This document shows, piece by piece, positions 42,064 through 51,736 of a stretch of DNA of 64,000 nucleotides. Positions within the stretch are counted from its first letter, which is position 1. Every line of letters begins with the position of its first letter. Under the pieces are notes generated by a model, which was given only the letters and a program-made list of their open reading frames with translations, was not told the origin of the DNA and did not search any database. The DNA comes from Paenibacillus lupini (GTDB lineage: Bacteria; Bacillota; Bacilli; Paenibacillales; Paenibacillaceae): assembly GCF_011761355.1 (NCBI RefSeq), contig NZ_JAASRW010000002.1, positions 833,479 through 897,478 of the forward strand, given 5' to 3'. The position numbers and the translations under genes are program-made.

Positions 42064-42927
42064 CTAGTGCTCTCGACGGTACACCTTGGGAGACATGCCA
42101 TAAACTCTGTTGAACTGACGGGTAAAGTAGTTGCTGTCGTTAAAGCCGCTTTTATAAGAAACCTCTGTGATCGGACTATTTGTTGTTTTCAGCAAATGGC
42201 ATGCGTGCTCCAAGCGTAGTCGCAATAGATAGGCGAAGGGGGTCGTTTGATAATAAGATTGGAAAATCCGATTTAAATGTCTCACTGATATATCCGATTT
42301 GTCAGCGATCTGTTCTCGCGTTAGTGGTTCAAGATAGTGATCTTCCATAAAAGAAATGGCATTCGCCAAGTGCATGAAGTTGCTCTGAATTCCTTGTCGA
42401 TCCTGATTCTGATATTGTCTGGACAGATAGACGACGAGTTCCATGAAACGTGAGCGAAGCATGGTCTGATAGCCCTGAAGCTTGTCCGAATACTCATTAA
42501 TCATGAAGGCAACGTGGGAAGAAACGTATTCCAGACTCGAGATCGGTAAGCTGAGTTTACTGTTGAAAGGTTGTATATTGCGATAAAACGGTTCCAACAC
42601 AAAAAGGGCCTGGTAGCCGATAGACGTTCTAAGGTCTGGGCCGGCTGAAGCTAGTATTTCAGGGCGATACATAATGTTACAGATTCGAAAATCATGCGGA
42701 TCTTTATAAGCATGAGAGGTTGCGCCGTCAATAACAAATACGTCTCCCTTTTTAATGAAAGATGCTTCTGTATTTACGATATGGGTAGCATGACCATTCA
42801 ACACGATGACAAGCTCAGAAAAATCTACATGATCATGAAGATACATGTCTTCGTCATGCCCACCATACCCAATATAGAATAAAAATTGCTCGTCGGATGT
42901 AAACCAATTCAAATGGACACTTCGCAT
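42064..42927 (-). CDS. AraC-family regulator (cupin plus double HTH)
   Basis: 287 residues. The N-terminal cupin has HDHVDFSELVIVLNG, a probable sugar-sensing pocket. Two C-terminal helix-turn-helix units follow: REQIADKSDISVRHLNRIF and ITEVSYKSGFNDSNYFTRQF, the latter being the family signature. Divergent from the solute-binding protein and GH43 genes, so it most likely activates them on a xylan- or arabinan-derived sugar. Confidence 0.92.
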   Translation of the reverse strand: MRSVHLNWFTSDEQFLFYIGYGGHDEDMYLHDHVDFSELVIVLNGHATHIVNTEASFIKKGDVFVIDGATSHAYKDPHDFRICNIMYRPEILASAGPDLRTSIGYQALFVLEPFYRNIQPFNSKLSLPISSLEYVSSHVAFMINEYSDKLQGYQTMLRSRFMELVVYLSRQYQNQDRQGIQSNFMHLANAISFMEDHYLEPLTREQIADKSDISVRHLNRIFQSYYQTTPFAYLLRLRLEHACHLLKTTNSPITEVSYKSGFNDSNYFTRQFNRVYGMSPKVYRREH

Positions 42928-43069
42928 TAGGATTCTCCTCTAATTATGGCTCGCAATTGATTGATGTCCTAATCATGCTAGTTTTGGACCCTAAAATCAA
43001 GGATTAAGGATAATTTGTTCCATTATAATGCTAGATGAACACAATAATAATCATAAATGGGGGATACAG

Positions 43070-44770
43070 ATGGAAAAAGTAAGAGAAATGTCAAAGCTGG
43101 GCATTGTCTTTACGCTTGCAATAGGTGTACTGGCTGGATGCTCTGGGAACAACAGCAACAACAGTGTTGTAAGCGATAACACAAGTAACGGACTTGAAAA
43201 TGATACATCTCCAGTCACCTTCTCTTTCTTTAGTGAGGACCCAAATCCGAACTGGAGAAAAATGCAGGATGATGTAGGGAAAGAAATCACAAAGGCAACA
43301 GGTGTAACTCTTAATGCCGAATTCGCCGTTGGTGATCCTTCACAGAAGGTAGCACTCATCGCAACCAGCGGTGACTATCCGGATCTCATCAGCCCGAAAG
43401 GGGATTTGAACAAATTAGTCGATGCTGGAGCCATGCTTGATCTGACTGATTTGATTGAGAAGTATGCTCCAAATTTGAAAAAGCTGTTCGGTGACCAAAT
43501 GAATCGTCTACGTTATAGTAACGACGACCAGTCCATCTATGTCGTTCCAACCTACTCAGCGGTGGGCGGCAAATCTTTTGTTGCAGGAGGCGGGTTCGAG
43601 CTCCAGCACCGTGCGGTGAAAGAAGCGGGTTATCCGGCGATCAAGACCCTTCAAGATTATGAGAATGTCATAAAATCCTATCTGGATAAGCATCCAACAG
43701 ATGAGAACGGAAACAAAAATATTGGGCTGCTCCTCAATGCAGATGACTGGCATACGTATATTTCCGTTACGAACCCAGCAGCAGAAACAACCGGCAAGTC
43801 AGGTGACGGCGAGTATTTTATCGATCCAAAGACGTATGAGGCTACTTATCATTACCGTTCAGAAGGTGAGAAAGAGTACTTTAAATGGTTGAATCATATG
43901 TACAATAGCGGTTTGGTGGATACAGAAAGCTTCGTTCAGAAGAATGATCAGTACTTGGCTAAGGTTGCATCGGGACGGGTCATTGGCTTGATTGATGCAG
44001 ATTGGGGTTACGCAGATGGAGAGAAGTCACTTAAAGCGGATAACAAGCTAGACCAAACCTACGGGCATTACTCGGTTATGTTATCTGACGCTTACAAAGA
44101 CAACCGCTTCCAATCAACAGGCTTTATGGCAGGCTGGGGAGTAGGCATAACAACAGATTGCAAGGATCCGGTAAGAGCAATTAAATTCCTGGATTATTTA
44201 GCATCCGAGCAAGCCCAGGTTCTTAATAATTGGGGTATTGAAGGGAAGCATTATACGATGCAGGACGGCAAACGTGTCGTTCCGGATGATGTTCAGGATC
44301 GAATTATAAATGATAATACGGCATTCAGTAAGGAATCAGGTATTGGTTTTTATTCCAACCTGGGTGCACATTACGGAGACGGCGTACAGGATTCTACGGG
44401 TAACTATTATACGAAGAATTTCCCAGAGCTCATTATTGACACCTATACAAGTGCCGATAAGGAAACACTTAAAGCCTATAACGCGACAACCTGGAAAGAC
44501 CTGTTCCCACAAGAGGAAGCGTTCCCCGTTAAAGATTGGGGTGCTGCTTGGAATATAGCCGTACCAGGTGATGACGATGTTACAATCCTGGGGAACAAAA
44601 TGAAGGACATTACTTGGAAGTTAATTCCGCAGGCCATTATGGCGAAGCCGGGAGAGTTCGATCAAAAGTGGGACAGCTATCAGAAAGAGCTGCTCGACGC
44701 TGGTGTTGAGAAAATGGAAAAGGGCTTTACCAAATATGTTCAGGATCGCGTAAAACTATGGAATGAATAG
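43070..44770 (+). CDS. Extracellular solute-binding lipoprotein (carbohydrate ABC importer, family 1)
   Basis: 566 residues from ATG 43070 (GGGGGATAC upstream; the ORF extends to 43028). Lipobox LAGC then a Ser/Asn linker. The large size and sequence pattern (TSGDYPDLISPKGDL, DNRFQSTGFMAGWGVGI, ending with VQDRVKLWNE) match the LplA-type binding proteins common in Paenibacillus. It binds oligosaccharides for an ABC importer, but no permease or ATPase gene is adjacent. It must share permeases encoded elsewhere or act as a sensor. Confidence 0.92.
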   Translation: MEKVREMSKLGIVFTLAIGVLAGCSGNNSNNSVVSDNTSNGLENDTSPVTFSFFSEDPNPNWRKMQDDVGKEITKATGVTLNAEFAVGDPSQKVALIATSGDYPDLISPKGDLNKLVDAGAMLDLTDLIEKYAPNLKKLFGDQMNRLRYSNDDQSIYVVPTYSAVGGKSFVAGGGFELQHRAVKEAGYPAIKTLQDYENVIKSYLDKHPTDENGNKNIGLLLNADDWHTYISVTNPAAETTGKSGDGEYFIDPKTYEATYHYRSEGEKEYFKWLNHMYNSGLVDTESFVQKNDQYLAKVASGRVIGLIDADWGYADGEKSLKADNKLDQTYGHYSVMLSDAYKDNRFQSTGFMAGWGVGITTDCKDPVRAIKFLDYLASEQAQVLNNWGIEGKHYTMQDGKRVVPDDVQDRIINDNTAFSKESGIGFYSNLGAHYGDGVQDSTGNYYTKNFPELIIDTYTSADKETLKAYNATTWKDLFPQEEAFPVKDWGAAWNIAVPGDDDVTILGNKMKDITWKLIPQAIMAKPGEFDQKWDSYQKELLDAGVEKMEKGFTKYVQDRVKLWNE

Positions 44771-44795
44771 AGAAATAGATTAGGAGATCAGAGAT

Positions 44796-46316
44796 ATGAA
44801 TTATAGTAATCCCGTCATTAGTGGCTTCCATCCAGACCCTAGCGTCTGCCGAGTAGGGGAAGATTATTATTTGGTCACAAGTTCGTTTGAATATTTTCCA
44901 GGTGTTCCCCTCTTTCATAGTAAAGATCTTGTGAATTGGGAGCAGATTGGCCATGTTTTGACGCGGACGGAACAGCTGGATCTGCGAAAAGCCTGGAGCT
45001 CTGGCGGGATTTTTGCGCCAACCATACGGTTTAATAACGGAACATTCTACATGACAACGACAAACGTGTCAGGTGGGGGCAATTTTTATGTATTTACGGA
45101 TGATCCTAAAGGTGAATGGTCTGATCCAGTCTATGTGGACCAGCCGGGAATCGATCCTGATCTCTTCTTTGATGAGGACGGCTTCGTGTATTATACAACC
45201 TCCCATGATGCTAAGGGGCAGGGCGCTTATCAAAGCAGAATTGACATTAAGACAGGAAAACGTCTGTCGGATGTAACTCTGTTATGGAAAGGAACCGGCG
45301 GCCAATACCCGGAGGCTCCGCATATCTATCGAATTGGCGAATGGTATTACCTTATGATTTCTGAGGGAGGAACGGAGTACGGGCACATGGTAACAATTGC
45401 GAGAAGCAGGAGACCCGATGGTCCATTCGAGAGTTGTCCGTACAACCCTGTACTAACCCATCGAAGCACACTAAATACAATTCAAGCAACGGGACACGCT
45501 GATTTCATTCAAGCTTCTGATAGCAGCTGGTGGGCTGTATTCCTTGGTATTCGCCCTGCTGGATATCCTAATCATCACTACTTGGGACGGGAGACCTTCT
45601 TAGCGCCAGTGACTTGGACAGAAGATGGCTGGCCAATTATTGGGGATAACGGAACGGTTGGTGAGACGATGCAGGCGGGCAATCTTCCTTTGCAGCCGAA
45701 GCCAAATCGCCAAGTGAGGGATAATTTCGAACAGACTGAGTTAGCTCCATACTGGAACCTTCTTCGTTCATCAGATTCTCAGAATTGGTCGCTTTCCGAG
45801 AAGAAAAGCTGTCTGACGCTATACGGCTCTGAGGCCACCTTGAATGAAATTGGCGTACCGTCTTTTATTGGTCGAAGACAGCAGCATTTTTCATGTCGTA
45901 CATCGGCTCATCTTACGTTTGCACCACAGCAGGATGGTGAAGAAGCAGGAATGACGGTATTTATGAATGAACGGTTTCATTACGAAATAGCAATTAAGCA
46001 AATTGCTGGAGAGCGTAAGCTTATCTTCCGCAGAAGAATAGGTTCACTCTGGAAGATCGAAAACGAAAGGCCTTGGTCGGCTGACTCGGTTATTCTAAGT
46101 GTCCATGCGGACAAAATAAACTATGTCTTTGAGTATGCCGAAAGGGAGGAAGAAGAACCTATTCGGTTTGGACAAGGTGAATGCAAAATGCTGGCCACGG
46201 AATTAGCAGGCGGATTCACAGGTGTGTTTATCGCTATGTATGCGACGGGTAACGGTGTACGCTCCATTTCTCCTGCTTATTTTGACTGGTTTGATTATCA
46301 GGTCACAGAGGATTAA
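44796..46316 (+). CDS. Glycoside hydrolase family 43 enzyme (beta-xylosidase/arabinofuranosidase type)
   Basis: 506 residues. The five-blade propeller has the catalytic Asp in FHPDPSV (residue 14), the pKa-modulating Asp in GIDPDLFF and the acid Glu in YPEAPHIY. From ~residue 310 a beta-sandwich (GH43 C-terminal) domain follows, as in intracellular beta-xylosidases. There is no signal peptide, so it cleaves imported oligosaccharides, consistent with the lipoprotein gene 25 bases upstream. The exact sugar (xylose or arabinose) cannot be told from sequence alone. Confidence 0.94.
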   Translation: MNYSNPVISGFHPDPSVCRVGEDYYLVTSSFEYFPGVPLFHSKDLVNWEQIGHVLTRTEQLDLRKAWSSGGIFAPTIRFNNGTFYMTTTNVSGGGNFYVFTDDPKGEWSDPVYVDQPGIDPDLFFDEDGFVYYTTSHDAKGQGAYQSRIDIKTGKRLSDVTLLWKGTGGQYPEAPHIYRIGEWYYLMISEGGTEYGHMVTIARSRRPDGPFESCPYNPVLTHRSTLNTIQATGHADFIQASDSSWWAVFLGIRPAGYPNHHYLGRETFLAPVTWTEDGWPIIGDNGTVGETMQAGNLPLQPKPNRQVRDNFEQTELAPYWNLLRSSDSQNWSLSEKKSCLTLYGSEATLNEIGVPSFIGRRQQHFSCRTSAHLTFAPQQDGEEAGMTVFMNERFHYEIAIKQIAGERKLIFRRRIGSLWKIENERPWSADSVILSVHADKINYVFEYAEREEEEPIRFGQGECKMLATELAGGFTGVFIAMYATGNGVRSISPAYFDWFDYQVTED

Positions 46317-46331
46317 ATAGAAACGCTTACT

Positions 46332-46360
46332 AAAAAGCTGCCGACTTCGGCAGCTTTTTT
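46332..46360 (+). terminator. Rho-independent terminator of the GH43 operon
   Basis: AAAAAGCTGCCG / CGGCAGCTTTTT stem, ACTT loop, T tail. Confidence 0.92.
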
Positions 46361-46576
46361 CGTTCACCACTAGGATTTTAATATCAAGTTAATAAAATAT
46401 TTATTTTATACGATATTCTGCCTCAATAACAACTAGCCGATGACTTGGTGCATAATTGGGATAAGTCTGAACCGAAACTTAGAAAAATAGATCGAAAAAC
46501 CTGGAACTTGTATTTATGATGTACCTCCCGTATGTTATTGAAAAGAACTTATTTCCCCTAAGGAGATTTACAGGGC

Positions 46577-48040
46577 ATGTCCATACGATTAAAATTGCTG
46601 TTATCTTATGCAGCTATGCTTATCATTCCGCTCATATCAATTCTGCTTATTTCACTTCTTCTGGTCGTTTTTTACCAGGGTGATATCCAAAATTTAAAAA
46701 GTGTTTATGAGACGACAGAAAACAGGTTTGGACACGAGGCTGTCGAGCATGCTGCAAAAGAGATTAAACGCTCGTCCACACGTCATCCAGAATTATTACT
46801 GGATTCTTCTTATCTTGATGAATTGTCGGAAGATCTGGAAGTTAATGATTCAGGCATCATTGTAAGAACCGGAAACTCTATCTACTACCGTTCGTCAAGC
46901 ATTCAACAAAATGATCAACTTGTAACAGATTTGCCGCCATACCATCAGGCAAATTCCGTTAACGACTATATAGAAAGGAAAGAAGGGAATACGAACTATG
47001 TGTTCCAGCAGTTTGATTTTGACTTTCAAAGCAAGCAGGTAAGCCTATTTATTATTTCTAAGGAGGACCCGCTTACCTATTTCATACGCAAGTATTTCCC
47101 TACCTTATTTGTTTGTTTATTATTAATTTTGATTGTCACACATCTGCTGCTGACGACTTATATGTCCAAAAGCATTATCCGTCGCATTGAAGCACTACGT
47201 AAAGCAGCAAGAGAGATGAAAAACGGAAATTTGGACTTTCAGCTTAATATGGAAGGAAAAGACGAGATTAGCCAATTAGGTATGGCATTCGAAGATATGC
47301 GCTCCCGCATGCAGGAATCTATTCAGGTTCAGACCCAATATGAAGAGAACCGCAAGGAGCTGATTGCAAGTATCTCCCATGATTTAAGAACACCTCTTAC
47401 AGCCATCCGAGGTTATATTGACGGGGTTATAGAAGGAGTTGCGGATACGCCTGAGAAGAGCATGAAATACATGAAGACGATTGCAGCCAAAGCAGGTGAA
47501 CTGGAGCATCTAATTAATGAGCTCTTCTTGTACTCTAAGTTGGACCTGAACCGTCAGCCCTTCCAGTTTGAATCAGTTGAACTGCTGCCTTTTCTCAATG
47601 ATTTATCGGAAGAACTTCAATTCGAACTTGAGAAAAAGTCGATAATATTCGAACCAGATATCCGAATGAGCGCGGGACCATCTGTCTTAATGGACAGGGA
47701 TCAATTTAAACGCGTGCTAAATAATATTATTCAAAACAGTGTCAGGTATATGGATAAACCTTTACCTGCCATACAAATGAAAGCATATTTGCAGGGGAAT
47801 AAAGTTGTTATTGCGATAACGGATAATGGAATTGGTATGGAGGCAGACGTGGTCAAACATATTTTCGATCGCTTCTATCGCGTAGATGAATCGCGCAGTG
47901 CCAAGACTGGGGGGAGCGGACTAGGCCTTGCTATTGCGAAACAAATTATGGAGGGACATAACGGGATGATAACAGCTTCCAGTCAATTGACGATGGGTAC
48001 AACAATCACCATCTCCATGCCTGTCCAATCCAAGGAATGA
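46577..48040 (+). CDS. Sensor histidine kinase (envelope-type, HAMP)
   Basis: 487 residues, ATG 46577 with AAGGAGA upstream. First membrane helix at residues ~5-30, an extracytoplasmic sensor of ~140 residues, and a second helix near 178-198. HAMP follows, then HisKA ASISHDLRTPLTAIRGY and HATPase with NIIQNSVRYM and GSGLGLAIAKQIM. It pairs with the response regulator 10 bases downstream. The signal is unknown; the next operon encodes UppP and DedA, suggesting cell envelope stress as a possible theme. Confidence 0.92.
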   Translation: MSIRLKLLLSYAAMLIIPLISILLISLLLVVFYQGDIQNLKSVYETTENRFGHEAVEHAAKEIKRSSTRHPELLLDSSYLDELSEDLEVNDSGIIVRTGNSIYYRSSSIQQNDQLVTDLPPYHQANSVNDYIERKEGNTNYVFQQFDFDFQSKQVSLFIISKEDPLTYFIRKYFPTLFVCLLLILIVTHLLLTTYMSKSIIRRIEALRKAAREMKNGNLDFQLNMEGKDEISQLGMAFEDMRSRMQESIQVQTQYEENRKELIASISHDLRTPLTAIRGYIDGVIEGVADTPEKSMKYMKTIAAKAGELEHLINELFLYSKLDLNRQPFQFESVELLPFLNDLSEELQFELEKKSIIFEPDIRMSAGPSVLMDRDQFKRVLNNIIQNSVRYMDKPLPAIQMKAYLQGNKVVIAITDNGIGMEADVVKHIFDRFYRVDESRSAKTGGSGLGLAIAKQIMEGHNGMITASSQLTMGTTITISMPVQSKE

Positions 48041-48049
48041 GGAAGAGCA

Positions 48050-48736
48050 ATGAAAAGCATTCTGGTCATTGAAGACGATACAACGATTTCAGAGCTTCAA
48101 AGAGATTATTTGGAGATTAACGGGTTTGAAGTGAAGGTGGCTGCTGATGGCGAAGCAGGTCTTACAATGAGTCTTTCTGGTATGTATGACCTGGTGATTC
48201 TGGATTTGATGCTTCCCAAGATGAATGGATTTGAAGTCTGCAAGAAAATCCGCGAGAAGCAGGACATTCCTATTCTAATCGTAACATCCCGCCACGAAGA
48301 TATTGATGTAATACGGGGCTTAGGTCTCGGTGCGGATGATTACATTACGAAGCCGTTTAAGCCTGCTGAGCTGGTCGCAAGGGTGAAAGCTCATCTGGCA
48401 AGATACGAGCGGTTGGTGGGTGTAAAGGACACGAAGAACATGATTTCAATTCGTGGTTTAAGTATCGATCCGGATACACGCAAAGTATTTGTTAATGATG
48501 AGGAAACCATTCTTACGACAAAAGAATTCGACTTGCTGTATTTCCTCGCCAGTCATCCCAATAAAGTTTTCAGCAAGGAGCATCTGTTTGAACGGATCTG
48601 GGGCATTGATGCACTTGGTGATATTCAAACCGTAACCGTGCATATCCGGAAAATTCGCGAGAAAATTGAAAAAGATTCGGCTAATCCCGTCTATATTGAG
48701 ACATTATGGGGAGCGGGTTACCGCTGTAGAAGCTAG
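48050..48736 (+). CDS. OmpR-family response regulator
   Basis: 228 residues, ATG 48050. Receiver: VIEDDTTI acidic pair, phospho-Asp in VILDLMLPKMNG and Lys in ITKPFKPAEL. The C-terminal winged helix ends in LWGAGYRCRS. Partner of the preceding kinase; a terminator follows 6 bases after the stop. The adjacent uppP operon is the obvious candidate target, by position only. Confidence 0.92.
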   Translation: MKSILVIEDDTTISELQRDYLEINGFEVKVAADGEAGLTMSLSGMYDLVILDLMLPKMNGFEVCKKIREKQDIPILIVTSRHEDIDVIRGLGLGADDYITKPFKPAELVARVKAHLARYERLVGVKDTKNMISIRGLSIDPDTRKVFVNDEETILTTKEFDLLYFLASHPNKVFSKEHLFERIWGIDALGDIQTVTVHIRKIREKIEKDSANPVYIETLWGAGYRCRS

Positions 48737-48741
48737 AGAAG

Positions 48742-48769
48742 AAGTCTGATCATCGATCAGGCTTTTTTT
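48742..48769 (+). terminator. Rho-independent terminator of the two-component operon
   Basis: AAGTCTGATC / GATCAGGCTT stem (one G-T pair) followed by TTTTT. Confidence 0.82.
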
Positions 48770-48854
48770 ATTTTTAGTTCATAATAGTTAATAAAATTTT
48801 AATGAGATATTTACGGCTCGTTGAGGTCTTGGCTATAAAGTAGGGGAGGTCCAC

Positions 48855-48938
48855 ATGAGGATAACAAGCGATAGCGAGAAGGGAAGTTGTTTGGCATTAT
48901 GCAAAATATATTCACAGCCGTCATACAGGGAATTGTAG
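48855..48938 (+). CDS. Possible leader peptide overlapping the uppP start
   Basis: 27-codon frame with an excellent ribosome site (GGGGAGGT five bases before the ATG). It overlaps the first ~13 codons of uppP in another frame and ends at TAG 48936-48938. The uppP start itself has only AAGGGAAG at a long distance, so translation of this short frame could control or deliver ribosomes to uppP. It has two Cys and no recognisable homology. It could also be fortuitous. Confidence 0.4.
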   Translation: MRITSDSEKGSCLALCKIYSQPSYREL

Positions 48939-49708
48939 AAGGACTAACTGAATTTCTTCCCGTGTCTTCGACGGGACATTTGATTTTGACCGGTAAATTA
49001 CTAAACTTTACTGGTGACAAAGCGGATACTTTTGAAGTTACTATTCAGCTTGGAGCGATTCTGGCAGTTGCTGTTATTTACTGGCGCAGGATATTAAATC
49101 TGCTTGGTATGGGGAAGCTGCAACCTGATCAGGATAGCAGACTAAATTTGATTCATGTTATTCTTGCTTGCCTGCCAGCGATGGTACTTGGGTTAGCCCT
49201 GCACTCCGTTATTACATCCTATTTATTCTCTGCATACACCGTGCTCGCAGGATTGGTGCTGGGGGGGATCTTTATGCTGATTGGCGAACGCAGCCAGGCT
49301 TCCGTTCAATCCACTGGTGTTGATCAGATTACCTATAGACAAGCGGTATATATCGGATTGTTTCAATGCTTGGCATTATGGCCGGGCTTCTCGCGCTCTG
49401 GAGCAACGATTGCGGGAGGATTATTGTCAGGCGTTGAATACAAAGCAGCTACAAACTTTTCATTCTTAATCGCAATCCCAATGATGGTAGCTGCAAGCGG
49501 ATATGAACTATTAAAGAACTATGACACATTAACGGCTTCAGATGCTGCATTTTTCATAACTGGGTTTATTGTTGCGTTTGTCGTTGCATTACTTGCCGTT
49601 ATTACATTCTTGAAGCTCCTGGAACGATTCAAGCTTGCTCCATTTGCCTATTACAGATTTATACTCGCAGCTGTTTTTCTCATTTATCTGCTGGTAACGG
49701 GGGTATGA
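48899..49708 (+). CDS. uppP: Undecaprenyl-diphosphatase UppP (BacA family)
   Basis: 269 residues from ATG 48899 (TTG 48887 possible). Eight-helix membrane phosphatase: EGLTEFLPVSSTGHLIL with the catalytic Glu and Ser and the second signature GFSRSGATIAGG with the essential Arg. It dephosphorylates undecaprenyl diphosphate to recycle the lipid carrier for cell wall synthesis and confers bacitracin tolerance. It overlaps a possible leader ORF and is followed after one base by the DedA gene. Confidence 0.96.
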   Translation: MQNIFTAVIQGIVEGLTEFLPVSSTGHLILTGKLLNFTGDKADTFEVTIQLGAILAVAVIYWRRILNLLGMGKLQPDQDSRLNLIHVILACLPAMVLGLALHSVITSYLFSAYTVLAGLVLGGIFMLIGERSQASVQSTGVDQITYRQAVYIGLFQCLALWPGFSRSGATIAGGLLSGVEYKAATNFSFLIAIPMMVAASGYELLKNYDTLTASDAAFFITGFIVAFVVALLAVITFLKLLERFKLAPFAYYRFILAAVFLIYLLVTGV

Positions 49709-49709
49709 T

Positions 49710-50321
49710 ATGCAAAGTATTATCGAGTATATCTCAAATATAGGGGTTCAATTGGTTGATGCGATTGGTCTATATGGAATATTTATTGGAATGTTGTTGG
49801 AAAGTGCATGTATCCCAATTCCAAGTGAAGTCATTATGTTAAGCGGTGGATTGGCGGCAGCCAGCGGCTCGATGTCATGGCGGGAGGTAGCCATTGCGGG
49901 GGTGCTCGGCAATGTTGCAGGTTCAGTAATGGCCTACTATGTTGGAGTGCTAGGCGGGAGAAAGCTGTTAAACCGCTACGGAAAATATGTGTTGTTCAGA
50001 AGCTCGCATCTTGATCAGGCTGAACGTTGGTTTGAACGCTATGGTAAGGGAAGTGTGTTTTTTACAAGGAATCTGCCATTTATCCGAACTTTTATTTCGC
50101 TGCCGGCAGGTATTGCGAAGATGAAGTTCTCTACTTTTATCATATATACCTTTCTAGGCTGCATTCCGTGGAATATGGCATTAGCGTATGCGGGGTATAA
50201 GTGGGGAGAAAGTGCTGATCGATTAGAGAGCTACATGCATCCTATCAGTTATGCCATTGCCGTTCTTCTGGTCGGATTGCTTGTATACTGGCTATTCAGA
50301 AAAAAAAGGTCTTGGGTATGA
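49710..50321 (+). CDS. DedA-family membrane protein (VTT domain), candidate undecaprenyl phosphate flippase
   Basis: 203 residues, ATG 49710 (GGGGG upstream). VTT/SNARE-associated domain with the re-entrant motif ESACIPIPSEVIMLSGG and the second half FTRNLPFIRTFISLPAGIAKM, the conserved DedA Arg-rich signature, and C-terminal helices. Some DedA proteins (UptA) return undecaprenyl phosphate across the membrane. The direct linkage to UppP, which makes that lipid on the outer face, strongly suggests the same role. The stop overlaps the next gene's ATG (ATGA). Confidence 0.9.
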   Translation: MQSIIEYISNIGVQLVDAIGLYGIFIGMLLESACIPIPSEVIMLSGGLAAASGSMSWREVAIAGVLGNVAGSVMAYYVGVLGGRKLLNRYGKYVLFRSSHLDQAERWFERYGKGSVFFTRNLPFIRTFISLPAGIAKMKFSTFIIYTFLGCIPWNMALAYAGYKWGESADRLESYMHPISYAIAVLLVGLLVYWLFRKKRSWV

Positions 50322-50834
50322 TACAGCCAGCAGCGATTCATGCATCAGTCTCTAATCTGATAATCGAACATTATGATTATAGCTTTACGTCTGAGGGTTG
50401 AGCCGGTTATTCATCTCAAAGTATCGAATAACAGTCCGGAAGTATTAACAGGTGATCTTTTGGACCAATTGGACCGTGCTTTTAATACCAGTCAAGATGA
50501 ATGGGGTTATAAACATGTAGGAAATGCCATCGCCGTACATGATGTTACTCTCGAACCTGGAAGGAATCAAACTCTTGAAATTCAGAATGCTCCTGCGCTG
50601 AAGTCAGGTGATTATAGAGCAAATATTCAGTTTCGACATTTAAAGGAATCCAATCAGGATCAGTTTGATTTTTCGATAACCAAATCAGATGTAAGTCAAT
50701 CTGGTCTGGAAGATTTCCAATCTCACAGCGGGAGCAGCCGTCGTACTCAGCTCCTGAAATATAAGTCGATAACTATTGTTAGCCTAATCATAATTACATG
50801 GGCTTTAGTTAGACTGTTTCGTGAAAAGTCGTAA
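50318..50834 (+). pseudogene. Frameshifted C-terminally anchored protein of unknown function
   Basis: An ATG at 50318 overlaps the DedA stop (ATGA) and opens a frame that ends at TGA after 27 codons. The +1 frame then continues to 50834 with protein-like sequence. Removing one G from GGG at 50395-50397 joins them into one ~171-residue protein. The soluble part is beta-rich (PVIHLKVSNNSPEVLTGD), with one C-terminal helix (ITIVSLIIITWALVRLF). The break may be a sequencing error, a real mutation or a programmed shift. The domain is not recognised. Confidence 0.65.
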
Positions 50835-50864
50835 TCAATTCGATTAATAGTAAGGAGACAGTTT

Positions 50865-51662
50865 ATGTACATCTACAAAACTGAACATCAGTCTAAAGCA
50901 GCTGATTTGTTAGTGAAAGTGCCAGAAATCACCTTGTACTTCTGGATTACGAAGCTCATTACCACTGGTATGGGGGAAGTGGCATCTGATTATTTATTTG
51001 AGCGTTTAAATCCTTTAATTTCCCTGCCGCTGAGCGTGGCAATTTTTGTTGCTGCAATGATTCTTCAGTTCAAAGCAAGACGTTATGTGCCCAGTCTATA
51101 TTGGCTTGTTGTTATCATGGTGAGTATTTTTGGTACAACGGCAGCAGATGTTGTTCGTGTTGGCTTGGGAATACCTTATGTGGCATCTACGATCTTTTTT
51201 GCTGTGATGCTCTCTGCAGTTCTCATTACCTGGTATATAAAAGAGGGAACTTTATCCGTGCATCATATAAATTCCCGCCGAAGAGAAATTTTTTATTGGC
51301 TGACTGTTTCGACTACGTTTGCGCTTGGTACAGCGGCAGGTGACATGACCGCTTCCAATATGCATTTAGGTTATTTATCATCAGGAATTATGTTTAGTGT
51401 TGTTCTCGTAATACCTGCACTTGGTTATTGGCTGTTTAATATGAAAGAAGTAGCTGCTTTCTGGTTTGCATATATTATGACGCGGCCTGTTGGTGCATCG
51501 TTTGCAGACTGGTTATCTGCTTCGCATGCCGATGGGGGAGCAGGTTATGGCAAAGGAAGTGTGAGTTTAATTTTATTCGTTATTATCGTACTTCTTGTTT
51601 TCATTCGAGGTGGTGCTCCGGCTAAGATAGAGGAACAGCAACATTCTGTAACCAATCCATAA
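50865..51662 (+). CDS. DUF347 repeat membrane protein (COG4705 type)
   Basis: 265 residues, ATG 50865 with AAGGAGAC upstream. Two copies of the DUF347 repeat with the signature KVPEITLYFWITKLITTGMGE-like (here EITLYFWITKLITT), and again FYWLTVSTTFALGTAAGD. About eight to nine helices with conserved Asp/Gly (TAADVV, TRPVGASFADWL). The function is not established. It lies in an operon with UppP and DedA and ahead of a second two-component system. Confidence 0.85.
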   Translation: MYIYKTEHQSKAADLLVKVPEITLYFWITKLITTGMGEVASDYLFERLNPLISLPLSVAIFVAAMILQFKARRYVPSLYWLVVIMVSIFGTTAADVVRVGLGIPYVASTIFFAVMLSAVLITWYIKEGTLSVHHINSRRREIFYWLTVSTTFALGTAAGDMTASNMHLGYLSSGIMFSVVLVIPALGYWLFNMKEVAAFWFAYIMTRPVGASFADWLSASHADGGAGYGKGSVSLILFVIIVLLVFIRGGAPAKIEEQQHSVTNP

Positions 51663-51736
51663 CTCTTATCATTTCATGCTAATTTCATAGTTTATTGATA
51701 TATTAAAGTTCTATGAAGTTACAGGAGGTAAGAATC

